64,000 bases of DNA from an uncultured Bacteroidales bacterium (GTDB lineage: Bacteria > Bacteroidota > Bacteroidia > Bacteroidales > P3). Location: positions 1 through 64,000 of the forward strand of contig CAJOHZ010000003.1 in the NCBI GenBank assembly GCA_905234695.1. Direction: 5' to 3'. The position numbers were made by a program, and so were the translations under genes. Under the pieces are notes generated by a model, which did not search any database, was not told where the DNA came from, and saw nothing but the letters and a program-made list of their open reading frames with translations. Within the stretch, counting starts at the first letter, position 1; each line of letters begins with the position of its first letter. Positions 46,216 through 54,210 of the stretch are shown in pieces.

Positions 46216-46252
46216 ACTAACGCATTAACGCATTCACACACTAACGCATTCC
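46216..46252. repeat. ACTAACGCATT-type repeat inside the helicase gene
   Basis: ACTAACGCATTAACGCATTC (46216-46235), then ACACACTAACGCATTCC, in frame as TNALTHSHTNAF. The 20-base unit recurs inverted at 48140-48159 with one difference. Confidence 0.75.
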
Positions 46253-48139
46253 CTTTGGTTGTCTTTGGCTCCTTCCAAGACTACCTCGGCAGAGACCGCT
46301 ACGGTAACATCAAACCCAAGAATGAGTGGGTACACAGTATCAACTGGGACCTCATCGTATTGGACGAGTACCACTTCGGCGCTTGGAACGACAATGCCAA
46401 GAGTCTGCTCGACCTCGGCGATGCCGATGCCAAGCGTCGGCAGGCGGAAGAGGACGAGGTGATGAGCGAGAGCGGCATCGACGTGGAGAGCGGCCGCGCG
46501 TGGGACGACGAGGACATCCCCATCACCGGCAAGCATTTCCTCTACCTCAGCGGCACCCCATTCCGTGCTCTCGCCACAGGCGAGTTTATGGAGAACCAGA
46601 TATTCAACTGGACCTATCAGGAAGAGCAGGCACGGAAAGAGGCCGTCGGCGGCCCCTATTTAGAGATGCCCACCATGGTGATGCTGACCTACCAGATGCC
46701 ACAGGACCTCGGCGCCATGATAGAGCAATGGGATATGGACGGCTTCGACCTCAACGAGTTCTTCAGAGCCGAAGTCGTGCGCGACCGTAAGGGAGCGAAC
46801 GGTGGCAAATCTGAAGGAGTTGCCACTTTCGTCCATGAAAAGGCGGTGCAGAAGTGGCTCGACATCATCCGAGGCAAGACGCCCATCTATGGCGACAGCA
46901 GTTCGCCGCTCAACGATCATCCGCCCCTGCCCTTCGAAGACACCCGTCTGCTCGACCTCTGCGCCCACACGATGTGGTTCCTGCCCAACGTGGCCTCGTG
47001 CGACGCCATGGAGGCACTGCTGCGACGTCCGGCCAATGGTTTCTACCAGACCTATCAAATCATCAACTGTAGCGGCAGCAAGGCCGGTATTGGCGTGGAC
47101 GCCCTCGGACCTGTGCGCGATGCCATGGGCGAAAACCCATTGACGACACGCACCATCACGCTGACCTGCGGCAAGCTGACCACTGGTGTCACCCTTCGCC
47201 CATTGGGCGGACTGTTGATGCTTCGCAATTGCTCTTCGCCCGAGACCTATTTCCAGACAGCCTTCCGAGTACAGAGTCCCTGGACAGCCACCGACAAGGA
47301 CGACCCCACAAAGAAGACCATCTTGAAGCCCACCTGCTATGTCTTCGACTTCGCCCCCAACCGTGCCCTGCGCGAGGTGGTGACCTACGCCAACCAGCTG
47401 GACGTCGACAGCAACCGCCGCATCACCGACAAGGTGAACGACTTCATCAACTTCCTGCCCATCCTCCAGTTCGACGGCAGCTCGATGAAGCGAGTGGATG
47501 CCACCGAGATACTCGACTTCGTGGACAACGGCACCAGCGGCACCCTGCTGGCACGCAGATGGAACAGCGCCCAGTTGGTCAACGTTGACAACGCCACTCT
47601 GCAACGTGTACTCGACAACCCCGAGGCGCTGGCTACCATCATGAAGATAGAGGGTTTCCGTGCCCTGGGCAACGACATCATTGAAAATATCGTCAACCGC
47701 GCGGAGCGGATAAAGAAATTGAAACGCGAGGCGGGTGACAACTCCAAGAAAAAGAAGGAGCTGACCGCCGAAGAGAAAGAATATCGTTCCAAACGGCGCG
47801 AGGTGCAAGAGAAACTGATGAAGTTCGCTACGCGCATCCCCATCTTCATGTATCTGACCGACTACCGTGAGGAGAGCCTCGAGGATGTCATCCGCAAACT
47901 GGAGCCATCGCTATTTGAACGAGTCACCGGCCTCACCATCGACGACTTCGACCTGCTACTGCGCATTGGTGTCTTCAACCGTGCCCAGATGAACGATGCC
48001 ATCTTGAAGTTCCGCCGCTACGAGGATGCCTCGTTAGCCTATACCGGCGTGAACCGTCACGCTTCGGACACCCGCATCGGTTTGATGGACAGCACCGTGC
48101 CCATTGAGGCACTGGTGGAGTAATTATAGAAGACGTAAA

Positions 48140-48159
48140 GAATGTGTTAATGCGTTAGT
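48140..48159. repeat. Inverted copy of the ACTAACGCATT repeat after the helicase gene
   Basis: The reverse complement matches 46216-46235 at 19 of 20 bases. It lies 17 bases after the helicase stop, in the 170-base gap before the second fic gene. Confidence 0.75.
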
Positions 48160-48229
48160 GGGATACGTTAATGTAAGAATGGGGAATGTGGACATACGGC
48201 AGTGAAACTCCATGTTTTTCGCAAATAAA

Positions 48230-48261
48230 TTTGCCGGTATCGGCAAAAAGTTGTATCTTTG
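48230..48261 (+). promoter_or_regulatory. Promoter of the second fic gene
   Basis: TTTG (48230-48233) and TATCTTTG (48254-48261) with 20-base spacing, an ideal match. The ATG is at 48294. Confidence 0.8.
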
Positions 48262-48293
48262 CAGCGTGTTTTAATGATAAACTTGCCGACAGA

Positions 48294-49175
48294 ATGGTAT
48301 ATTTATCTGTTATTCAGTATGCCGAAAAATATGGCATCAGTGAGCGTACCGCCCGAAACTACTGCGCCTCCGGGAAAATAGAAGGCGCATTCCTGACAGG
48401 GAAAACGTGGAACATCCCTGCCGACGCTCCGTTGCCGAAAAAAAACAGGCATAAATGCTCTCCGTTGCTTTCACGGTTGATTGAAGAAAAGGAGAGTAAA
48501 CTCAAAGGCGGCATCTATCACCGCACACAGATTGACCTCACATACAATTCAAACCACATTGAGGGTAGTCGTCTGACGAAGGAACAAACCCGCTATATTT
48601 TTGAGACCAACACGCTCGGCATCACCACAGAGAACACCCGCATCGACGATATTATGGAAACGGTCAACCATTTCCGTTGTATAGACTATATCATCGACCA
48701 TGCTTCAGGAAAAATCACAGAGGCACACATCAAGCATATGCACGGGTTGCTGAAGACAAACACGTCTGACAGCCAAAAGGATTGGTTTGCAGTAGGCGAC
48801 TACAAACGACTGGCAAATGAGGTGGGCGGCAAGGAAACGGCGAAACCCGAAGAGGTACATAAAAGAATGAAAACACTGGTGTCTCATTACAATGCGTTGA
48901 AACAGGTGACGTTTGACGATATTCTGGACTTTCACGTACAGTTCGAGCGCATTCATCCTTTTCAGGATGGCAACGGCCGCATCGGACGTCTGCTGATGTT
49001 CTGGCAATGCCTGCAGACAAGTACGGTGCCTTTTATCATCACAGAAGAGTTACGCCTTTACTATTATCGCGGCATACAGAAATGGGGTGAGGTAAACGGA
49101 TATTTGCGCGATACATGCCTAACGGCACAAGACCACTATAAAACATCGCTTGACTATTTCAAAATCAGATACTGA
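48294..49175 (+). CDS. Fic-family protein with N-terminal helix-turn-helix
   Basis: 293 aa. The ATG at 48294 is preferred over the longer frame because the promoter is at 48230-48261. An N-terminal excisionase-like helix-turn-helix (LSVIQYAEKYGISERTARNY, SGKIEGAFLTGKTWNIP) is followed by the inhibitory motif S-x-x-x-E-G at 86-91 (SNHIEG) and the Fic core HPFQDGNGRIGR at 221-232. It should AMPylate a protein target and be autoinhibited until activated; the HTH suggests self-regulation. It is unlike the first Fic protein in length and N-terminus. Confidence 0.9.
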   Translation: MVYLSVIQYAEKYGISERTARNYCASGKIEGAFLTGKTWNIPADAPLPKKNRHKCSPLLSRLIEEKESKLKGGIYHRTQIDLTYNSNHIEGSRLTKEQTRYIFETNTLGITTENTRIDDIMETVNHFRCIDYIIDHASGKITEAHIKHMHGLLKTNTSDSQKDWFAVGDYKRLANEVGGKETAKPEEVHKRMKTLVSHYNALKQVTFDDILDFHVQFERIHPFQDGNGRIGRLLMFWQCLQTSTVPFIITEELRLYYYRGIQKWGEVNGYLRDTCLTAQDHYKTSLDYFKIRY

Positions 49176-49206
49176 TTTGCGGTCGACATACCGTCTTAAC
49201 AAAAAA

Positions 49207-49240
49207 GCAACCGAGCCGCCCATCGGGTGGCTCGGTTTGC
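49207..49240. terminator. Convergent terminator between fic and the hydrogenase operon
   Basis: CCGAGCC (49211-49217) pairs with GGCTCGG (49229-49235), extended by GC-rich inner pairs around an ATC loop. An A run lies on the left and T residues on the right, so it can serve both strands. Confidence 0.85.
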
Positions 49241-49258
49241 ATTTCAATCCTTGTGGGA

Positions 49259-49735
49259 TTATTTGTACTCGGCGATGATGCCGGGGATTTGGTCGGGGGT
49301 GAGGCGGCCATAGACCTTGTCGCCAATCATGGCAACGGGGGCCAGACCACAGGCACCAACGCAACGGAGGGTGTTCAGCGAGAACTTTCCGTCGGCGGTG
49401 CACTTGCCAATCTGCACGTTGAGCTCGCGAGCGAAGGCGTCCAGCACCTTCTCGGCACCACGCACATAGCAAGCGGTACCCAGGCAGACATCGATGGGAT
49501 GCTCACCCTTGGGCTCCATGGTGAAGAAGCTGTAGAAGGAGACGATGCCATACACACGCGACACCGGGATGCTGAGCTCGTGGGCAACCACTTCCTGCAC
49601 TTCGGCGGGGAGGTAGCCGAACTTGCCCTGCACCTGATGGAGGACATTGATGACTTCGCCAGGCTTGTTACCAAAAGATTTTGCAATCTCTTTGATGGTA
49701 TTTATTTTCTCTGCGGATAACTTAATATTAGCCAT
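49259..49735 (-). CDS. hydC: HydC/NuoE-like [2Fe-2S] subunit of bifurcating hydrogenase
   Basis: 158 aa. Four Cys at 84, 89, 125 and 129 (CLGTAC, CVGAC) hold a [2Fe-2S] cluster in the thioredoxin-like NuoE fold; the N-terminal helical bundle (VINVLHQVQGKFGYLPAEVQ) is typical. With HydA and HydB it forms a soluble complex that couples NADH and reduced ferredoxin to H2 formation. It is the last gene of the operon and ends at a bidirectional terminator. Confidence 0.93.
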   Translation of the reverse strand: MANIKLSAEKINTIKEIAKSFGNKPGEVINVLHQVQGKFGYLPAEVQEVVAHELSIPVSRVYGIVSFYSFFTMEPKGEHPIDVCLGTACYVRGAEKVLDAFARELNVQIGKCTADGKFSLNTLRCVGACGLAPVAMIGDKVYGRLTPDQIPGIIAEYK

Positions 49736-49838
49736 TGTTATTTTGTTTTGGGTGATTGGTGATTAGTGACTAGTGAATCGACAAATGGGGATAATCTCCA
49801 ATCTATTCACTCATCACTAATCACTCATCACTGATTAT
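49736..49838. repeat. Heptamer inverted repeat in the hydA-hydC gap
   Basis: GTGATTnGTGATTAGTGA-type units on the left and ATTCACTCATCACTAATCAC-type units on the right are complementary over about 27 bases with 4 mismatches, around a 26-base loop. The gap has no reading frame. Confidence 0.8.
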
Positions 49839-51631
49839 TTACTTTGTTGCTTCCAATTTATCGGACTTGTCGAAGTAGTGCGTATGCAGCTGCTCGTGGC
49901 TGAGATGACCGCAGGGTTCGCCGTAGTACTCCTTGTAGATCGCCAAGACCTCGGGGTTCTCGTGGCTCTTGCGGATGGGCTTGCCCTCGTCCTCGCGGTA
50001 GATGGCTTCCATGCGCTTGCGGATAATCTCGCTGTTGCCGTGGTGGTAGGGCTGGCCGGCACCGCCGATGCAGCCGCCGGGGCATGCCATGACCTCGATG
50101 AAGTGGTAGCCGTTGGGGTTGCCCTGGCGCACCTGCTCCATCATCTTGCGGGCGTTGGCGAGGCTGTAGACGACAGCAATCTTCAAGGGGAATCCATCGA
50201 CATCGATGGTAGCTTCCTTGACACCGTCGAAGCCGCGGGTCTCGTGGAACTCGACCTTCGGAAGGGTCTTGCCGGTATGCACCTCGTAGGCGGTACGGAG
50301 AGCAGCCTCCATAACACCGCCGGTAGCGCCGAAGATAACGGCGGCACCTGTGGACTGGCCGAGCGGGCTGTCGAAGTCCTCTTCGGGCATGTCGTTGAGG
50401 TCGAGGTTGCACTGACGGATCATGTGAGCCAGCTCGCGGGTGCTGAGGGTGAAGTTCACATCGGGATCGCCGTTGACGGCCAGTTCCTCGCGGGCGCGCT
50501 CACTCTTCTTGGCGAGGCAGGGCATGATGGAGACGACGATGAGGTCCTCACGCTTCACACCGAGCTTGGGAGCCAGGTAGTTCTTGGCGACAGCGCCGAA
50601 CATGCCCTGGGGCGACTTGGCGGTCGAAGGATATTCAAGCAGATCGGGGAAGTTCTTCTCGTAGAAGGTAACCCATGCGGGGCAGCAAGAGGTGAACATA
50701 GGCAGTTTCACGGGCTCGCCAGCGAGGGCTTTCTTCAGACGGCCGAGGAGCTCGGTGCCTTCCTCCATGATGGTGAGGTCAGCGCTCCAGTCGGTGTCGT
50801 ACACCTGGTCGAAACCGAGGCGGCGGAGGGCAGCAGCCATCTTGCCGGTGACGATCTCGCCGGGTTTCATGCCGAACTCTTCGCCGAGGGCGACGCGGAC
50901 GGCGGGAGCGGTCTGGACAACGACCTTCTTGGTCGGGTCGGCGATGGCCTTGAGAACATCGCTGATGTTGTCGACGAGGGTGAGGGCACCCACGGGGCAC
51001 ACCTGGACGCACTGGCCGCAGTTGACGCAACTGCTGTCGCCGAGGTTCTGCTCGAAGGCAGGCGACACGACGGCCTGGAAGCCACGGTTGACACCGCTCA
51101 GGGCACCGGCGGTCATGAACTTGTTGCACATGGTCTCGCAGCGGCGGCACATGACGCACTTGTCCATATCGCGGTAGACGCTGAGGGTGCTGTCCTTACG
51201 TAGACGCTGAGGGTGCTGTCCTTACGGTAGGTGGACTGAGCACCGCGGAAGGGAATTTCCTTGATGCCGAGGCGTTTGGTCAGACTCTGCAGTTCGCAGT
51301 CGCCGTTCTTCTCGCACTGGAGGCAATCGTTGGGGTGGTCGCTGAGGATAAGCTCAACGACAGTTTTGCGGGCGTTGATGACGCGGGCGCTGTGGGTCAG
51401 CACTTCCATGCCTTCCATCACATCGGTGGCGCAGGCGGGGGCCAGGTTGCGGCGACCCTTGACCTCGACGACACAGACGCGGCATCCGCCGGGTTTGTTT
51501 TCAAAATTCATCCCATCGAGCTCGAAATGGCACAGGGTGGGAATATCGATACCGTTCATGCGGGCAGCCTTGAGAATAGTGGTGCCTTCGGGAACCTGAA
51601 TCGGTTTGTTATCTATGGTGAGATTAATCAT
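49839..51631 (-). CDS. hydA: HydA, catalytic [FeFe]-hydrogenase subunit, frameshifted by a 26-bp duplication
   Basis: With one repeat copy removed the frame encodes about 588 aa: an N-terminal [2Fe-2S] domain (IDIPTLCHFELDG, GGCRVCVVEVKG), a His/Cys [4Fe-4S] site (HPNDCLQCEKNGDC), two [4Fe-4S] clusters (CVMCRRCETMC; CVNCGQCVQVCPVGAL) and an intact H-cluster domain (TSCCPAW, MPCLAKKSE, ACPGGCIGGAGQP). As given, an exact 26-base tandem duplication at 51175-51226 splits it into a 172-aa N-terminal frame and a 442-aa C-terminal frame starting MDKCVMC. The active-site half is undamaged, so an assembly error or a recent mutation is more likely than old decay. Confidence 0.9.
51175..51226. repeat. 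26-bp exact tandem duplication in hydA
   Basis: 51175-51200 and 51201-51226 are identical (begin TAGACGCTGAGG, end TGTCCTTACG). 26 is not a multiple of three, so the second copy breaks the frame. Deleting one copy restores YRKDSTLSVYRDMDKCVMC. Confidence 0.95.
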
Positions 51632-51734
51632 TTTGTTTCTTTTGTTTTAGGGTGATTAGTGATTGGCGATGAGTGATTAGACATTACCATTTGTCATTTC
51701 ACGATTCACTTTTCACTTGTCACTATTCACTAAT
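51632..51734. repeat. Heptamer inverted repeat in the hydB-hydA gap
   Basis: Left half GTGATTAGTGATTGGCGATGAGTGA; right half is a run of TTCACTT, GTCACTA and TTCACTAA units. They are partly complementary. Same layout and length as the other two gaps of the operon. Confidence 0.75.
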
Positions 51735-53549
51735 TTATTTAATTGAGATTGCACCGAATTTGCAATTGTTGATGCAGGCACCGCACTTGATACACTTGGC
51801 GCTGTCGATGGCCATGGAAGCCAGCTTGTGGCCGGGGGCGGTGTAGTCGGTACGGCTGATGGCCGACACGGGGCAGCCCTTGGCGCAGGCGCCGCAGCCG
51901 ATGCACTTCTCGCGGTCGATGACATAGCTCATGAGTTTCTTGCAGACGCCGGCACGGCACTTCTTGTCGACCACGTGCTCCACGTACTCGTCCCAGAAGT
52001 TGTCGAGGGTGCTGAGCACGGGGTTCGGGGAGGTCTGGCCAAGGCCGCAGAGGGCGGTATCCTTAATGACAGCGGCGAGGTTGCGCAGTTCCTGGAGGTC
52101 TTCCATGGTACCGCGACCGTCGGTAATCTTCTCAAGGATTTCGCAGAGGCGCTTGTTGCCGATACGGCAGGGGGTGCACTTACCGCAGCTCTCCTCGCAA
52201 GTGAATTCGAGGTAGAACTTGGCGATGGCGGGCATACAGCTGGTCTCGTCCATGACGACCATACCGCCGGAGCCCATCATCGAACCAGCAGCCACGAGGC
52301 TGTCGTAGTCGATAGCGGTGTCGAGGTGCTTGGCAGTCAAGCAGCCGCCCGAAGGACCACCGGTCTGGACAGCCTTGAACTGACGGCCACCCTTGATGCC
52401 GCCGCCGATTTCGTAGATAATCTCACGCAGGGTGATGCCCATCGGGACCTCAATCAGACCCACGTTGTTGATCTGACCGGCCAGGGCGAACACCTTGGTA
52501 CCTTTAGACTTCTCGGTTCCGATGCTGCTGAACCATGCGGCGCCCTTGGTGATGATGACGGGCACGTTGGCGAAGGTCTCGACGTTGTTCACGTTCGAGG
52601 GCTTGCCCATGTAGCCGCTGACAGCGGGGAACGGGGGTTTCAGCGTGGGCTCGCCGCGCTGGCCTTCCATGGAGTGGATCAGAGCAGTCTCCTCACCGCA
52701 CACGAAAGCGCCGGCACCATAGCGGAGCTCGATGTCGAAGTTGAAACCAGTGCCGAGGATATCCTCGCCCAGCAGGCCGTACTCGCGAGCCTGGCGGATG
52801 GCAATCTTCAGACGCTCGATGGCCAGAGGATATTCAGCGCGGATATACACCAGACCCTTGCTGGCGCCGATGGCGTAACCGCAGATGGCCATAGCCTCGA
52901 CGATGCTGTTGGGGTCACCTTCCAGGATGGAACGATCCATGAAGGCACCGGGGTCACCCTCGTCAGCGTTGCAGATGACATACTTCTGGTCGGCCTTGTT
53001 CTTGGCGCAGAGTTCCCACTTCAGACCGGTGGGGAAGCCGGCGCCGCCACGACCGCGAAGGCCGGAAGCCTTCACCTCGGCAATCACCTGTTCGGGGGTC
53101 ATCTCGGTCAAGCACTTGGCCAATGCCTCGTAGCCGCCGCGGGAGATGCACTCCTCGATATTCTCGGGATCCACAAAGCCGCAGTTGCGCAGGGCGATAC
53201 GGATCTGCTTGCGATAGAAGTCCATGTGCTTGGAGTCGCTCACATGCTCCTTGTTCTCGGGGTTGGTGTACAGCAGATCGCCGACCTTACGACCCTTGAT
53301 GAGGTGCTCGTTGACGATGCGCTCGACATCCTCAGGCTTCACCTGGGTGTAGAAGGTGTTGTCGGGCATAATCTTGACGATGGGGCCCTGTTCGCAGAAG
53401 CCGAAGCAACCGGTCTTGATGACCTGCACTTCGTCCTGCATATTCTTTTCCTTCAGTATTTTCTCGAAGTTTTCGATAATCTGCAGGCTGTTGCTGGATT
53501 TGCAACCGGTGCCGCCGCAGATAAGAACGTGGTTTTTGTATTTTGCCAT
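51735..53549 (-). CDS. hydB: HydB, NuoF-like flavin/NADH subunit of bifurcating hydrogenase
   Basis: 604 aa. An N-terminal thioredoxin-like [2Fe-2S] domain (C11, C16, C48, C52), a NADH- and FMN-binding core (GLRGRGGAGFPTGLKWEL near 163-180; NADEGDPGAFMD near 194-205), a NuoF [4Fe-4S] site (CEESCGKCTPCRIG) and a C-terminal 2x[4Fe-4S] ferredoxin domain (CIGCGACAKGCPVS; CIKCGACINNC). This domain order is that of bifurcating hydrogenase HydB. The FMN is where electrons from NADH and ferredoxin are joined or split. Confidence 0.95.
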   Translation of the reverse strand: MAKYKNHVLICGGTGCKSSNSLQIIENFEKILKEKNMQDEVQVIKTGCFGFCEQGPIVKIMPDNTFYTQVKPEDVERIVNEHLIKGRKVGDLLYTNPENKEHVSDSKHMDFYRKQIRIALRNCGFVDPENIEECISRGGYEALAKCLTEMTPEQVIAEVKASGLRGRGGAGFPTGLKWELCAKNKADQKYVICNADEGDPGAFMDRSILEGDPNSIVEAMAICGYAIGASKGLVYIRAEYPLAIERLKIAIRQAREYGLLGEDILGTGFNFDIELRYGAGAFVCGEETALIHSMEGQRGEPTLKPPFPAVSGYMGKPSNVNNVETFANVPVIITKGAAWFSSIGTEKSKGTKVFALAGQINNVGLIEVPMGITLREIIYEIGGGIKGGRQFKAVQTGGPSGGCLTAKHLDTAIDYDSLVAAGSMMGSGGMVVMDETSCMPAIAKFYLEFTCEESCGKCTPCRIGNKRLCEILEKITDGRGTMEDLQELRNLAAVIKDTALCGLGQTSPNPVLSTLDNFWDEYVEHVVDKKCRAGVCKKLMSYVIDREKCIGCGACAKGCPVSAISRTDYTAPGHKLASMAIDSAKCIKCGACINNCKFGAISIK

Positions 53550-53650
53550 TTCTTGTGATTTTGGGTGATTAGTGATTTGTGATTAGTGATTGGAGAAATG
53601 AGTTGTTACATCAAGTTCTATTCACTACTCACCATTCACTATTCACTAAT
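53550..53650. repeat. Heptamer inverted repeat in the gap upstream of hydB
   Basis: GTGATTAGTGATTTGTGATTAGTGATTGG on one side and ATTCACTACTCACCATTCACTATTCACTAA on the other, partly complementary, as in the other two gaps. Confidence 0.75.
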
Positions 53651-54046
53651 TTACTTGTCAATCGTTTCGTAGTTCACGGGGATGATACCCTCGACCAATT
53701 CGCCATTCATAACATACTTGGTCAGGATTTCATCGGCGCGGTCGTTGTCGACATGGCCGAAGACAATAGGATCTTTGCCAGGGACACGCACTTCCAGCGT
53801 CGGCTCGGCATGGCAATAGCCCATGCAGCCCGTCTGCGTGAAAACAGCGGCAATCTTCAGTTCCTCTGCCTTGGCCATCATGTGTTCCATAACTTGCTTG
53901 GCACCGGCGGCGATACCGCAGGTGGCCATGGCGACTTTGATTTGCACAAGCGACTCAGGATGTTCGGCTTTTTCACGAATCTCCAAGGTCGACTGGAGCT
54001 TTTCCCTCATGGCTTTGAGGTCAGCTAACGATTTTACTTTTGTCAT
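53651..54046 (-). CDS. Thioredoxin-like [2Fe-2S] ferredoxin protein, first gene of the hyd operon
   Basis: 131 aa. Cysteines in MATCGIAAGAKQVM and TGCMGYCHAEP match the thioredoxin-like [2Fe-2S] fold (as in the HydB N-terminus and HndB of NADP-reducing hydrogenases). The N-terminal helix (LADLKAMREKLQSTLEI) may be a docking segment. Probably an electron-transfer or assembly partner of HydABC. Confidence 0.85.
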   Translation of the reverse strand: MTKVKSLADLKAMREKLQSTLEIREKAEHPESLVQIKVAMATCGIAAGAKQVMEHMMAKAEELKIAAVFTQTGCMGYCHAEPTLEVRVPGKDPIVFGHVDNDRADEILTKYVMNGELVEGIIPVNYETIDK

Positions 54047-54110
54047 GTGTAAACTCCTTATTTGTTTTGGATTAATATTATATTATTGCTAATTAAATAG
54101 TTATACTTTA

Positions 54111-54141
54111 TCCGCACGCAGAGTGCGGACTTGCAAAGATA
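54111..54141 (-). promoter_or_regulatory. hyd operon promoter with palindrome at the start site
   Basis: On the minus strand TATCTTTG is at 54141-54134, so transcription should start near 54127. A 7-bp perfect palindrome, TCCGCAC (54111-54117), GCAGA, GTGCGGA (54123-54129), lies at about +1 to +17. It could be an operator or a 5' hairpin on the mRNA. Confidence 0.6.
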
Positions 54142-54210
54142 CACATTTTCTGCATATATAATAACTTTTCTAGAAAATATTTTTTGCGCCCATGCGTTAT
54201 TACTGTAAAC

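Larger units (their letters stand above)
45554..48123 (+). pseudogene. GIY-YIG nuclease / DEAD-like helicase restriction subunit, frameshifted
   Basis: The N-terminal frame (from 45554) reads a GIY-YIG-like domain: QIYMYDDTSFPGWIKIGQTT, then RADVRQRI. Near 45826-45832 the homologous reading moves to another frame that continues as LREAKAAYVAVRHRDTH and runs to 48123. That frame has Walker A AKMRFGKTFA, DEAD-like box LDEYHFG, SGTPFRA and QTAFRVQSPW (motif VI). About 10 residues expected at the junction also seem to be missing, so this is probably a deletion plus frameshift rather than a read error. Two repeat-derived inserts (45992-46008, 46216-46252) lie in the coding part. If the shift is real, the restriction half of the system is inactive or split. 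Confidence 0.75.

Noticed and set aside
49878-51203. 441-aa plus-strand frame opposite hydA, and 51828-53558 opposite hydB
   Set aside because: They lie exactly opposite genes with clear metal-binding motifs, and the products have no recognisable features.
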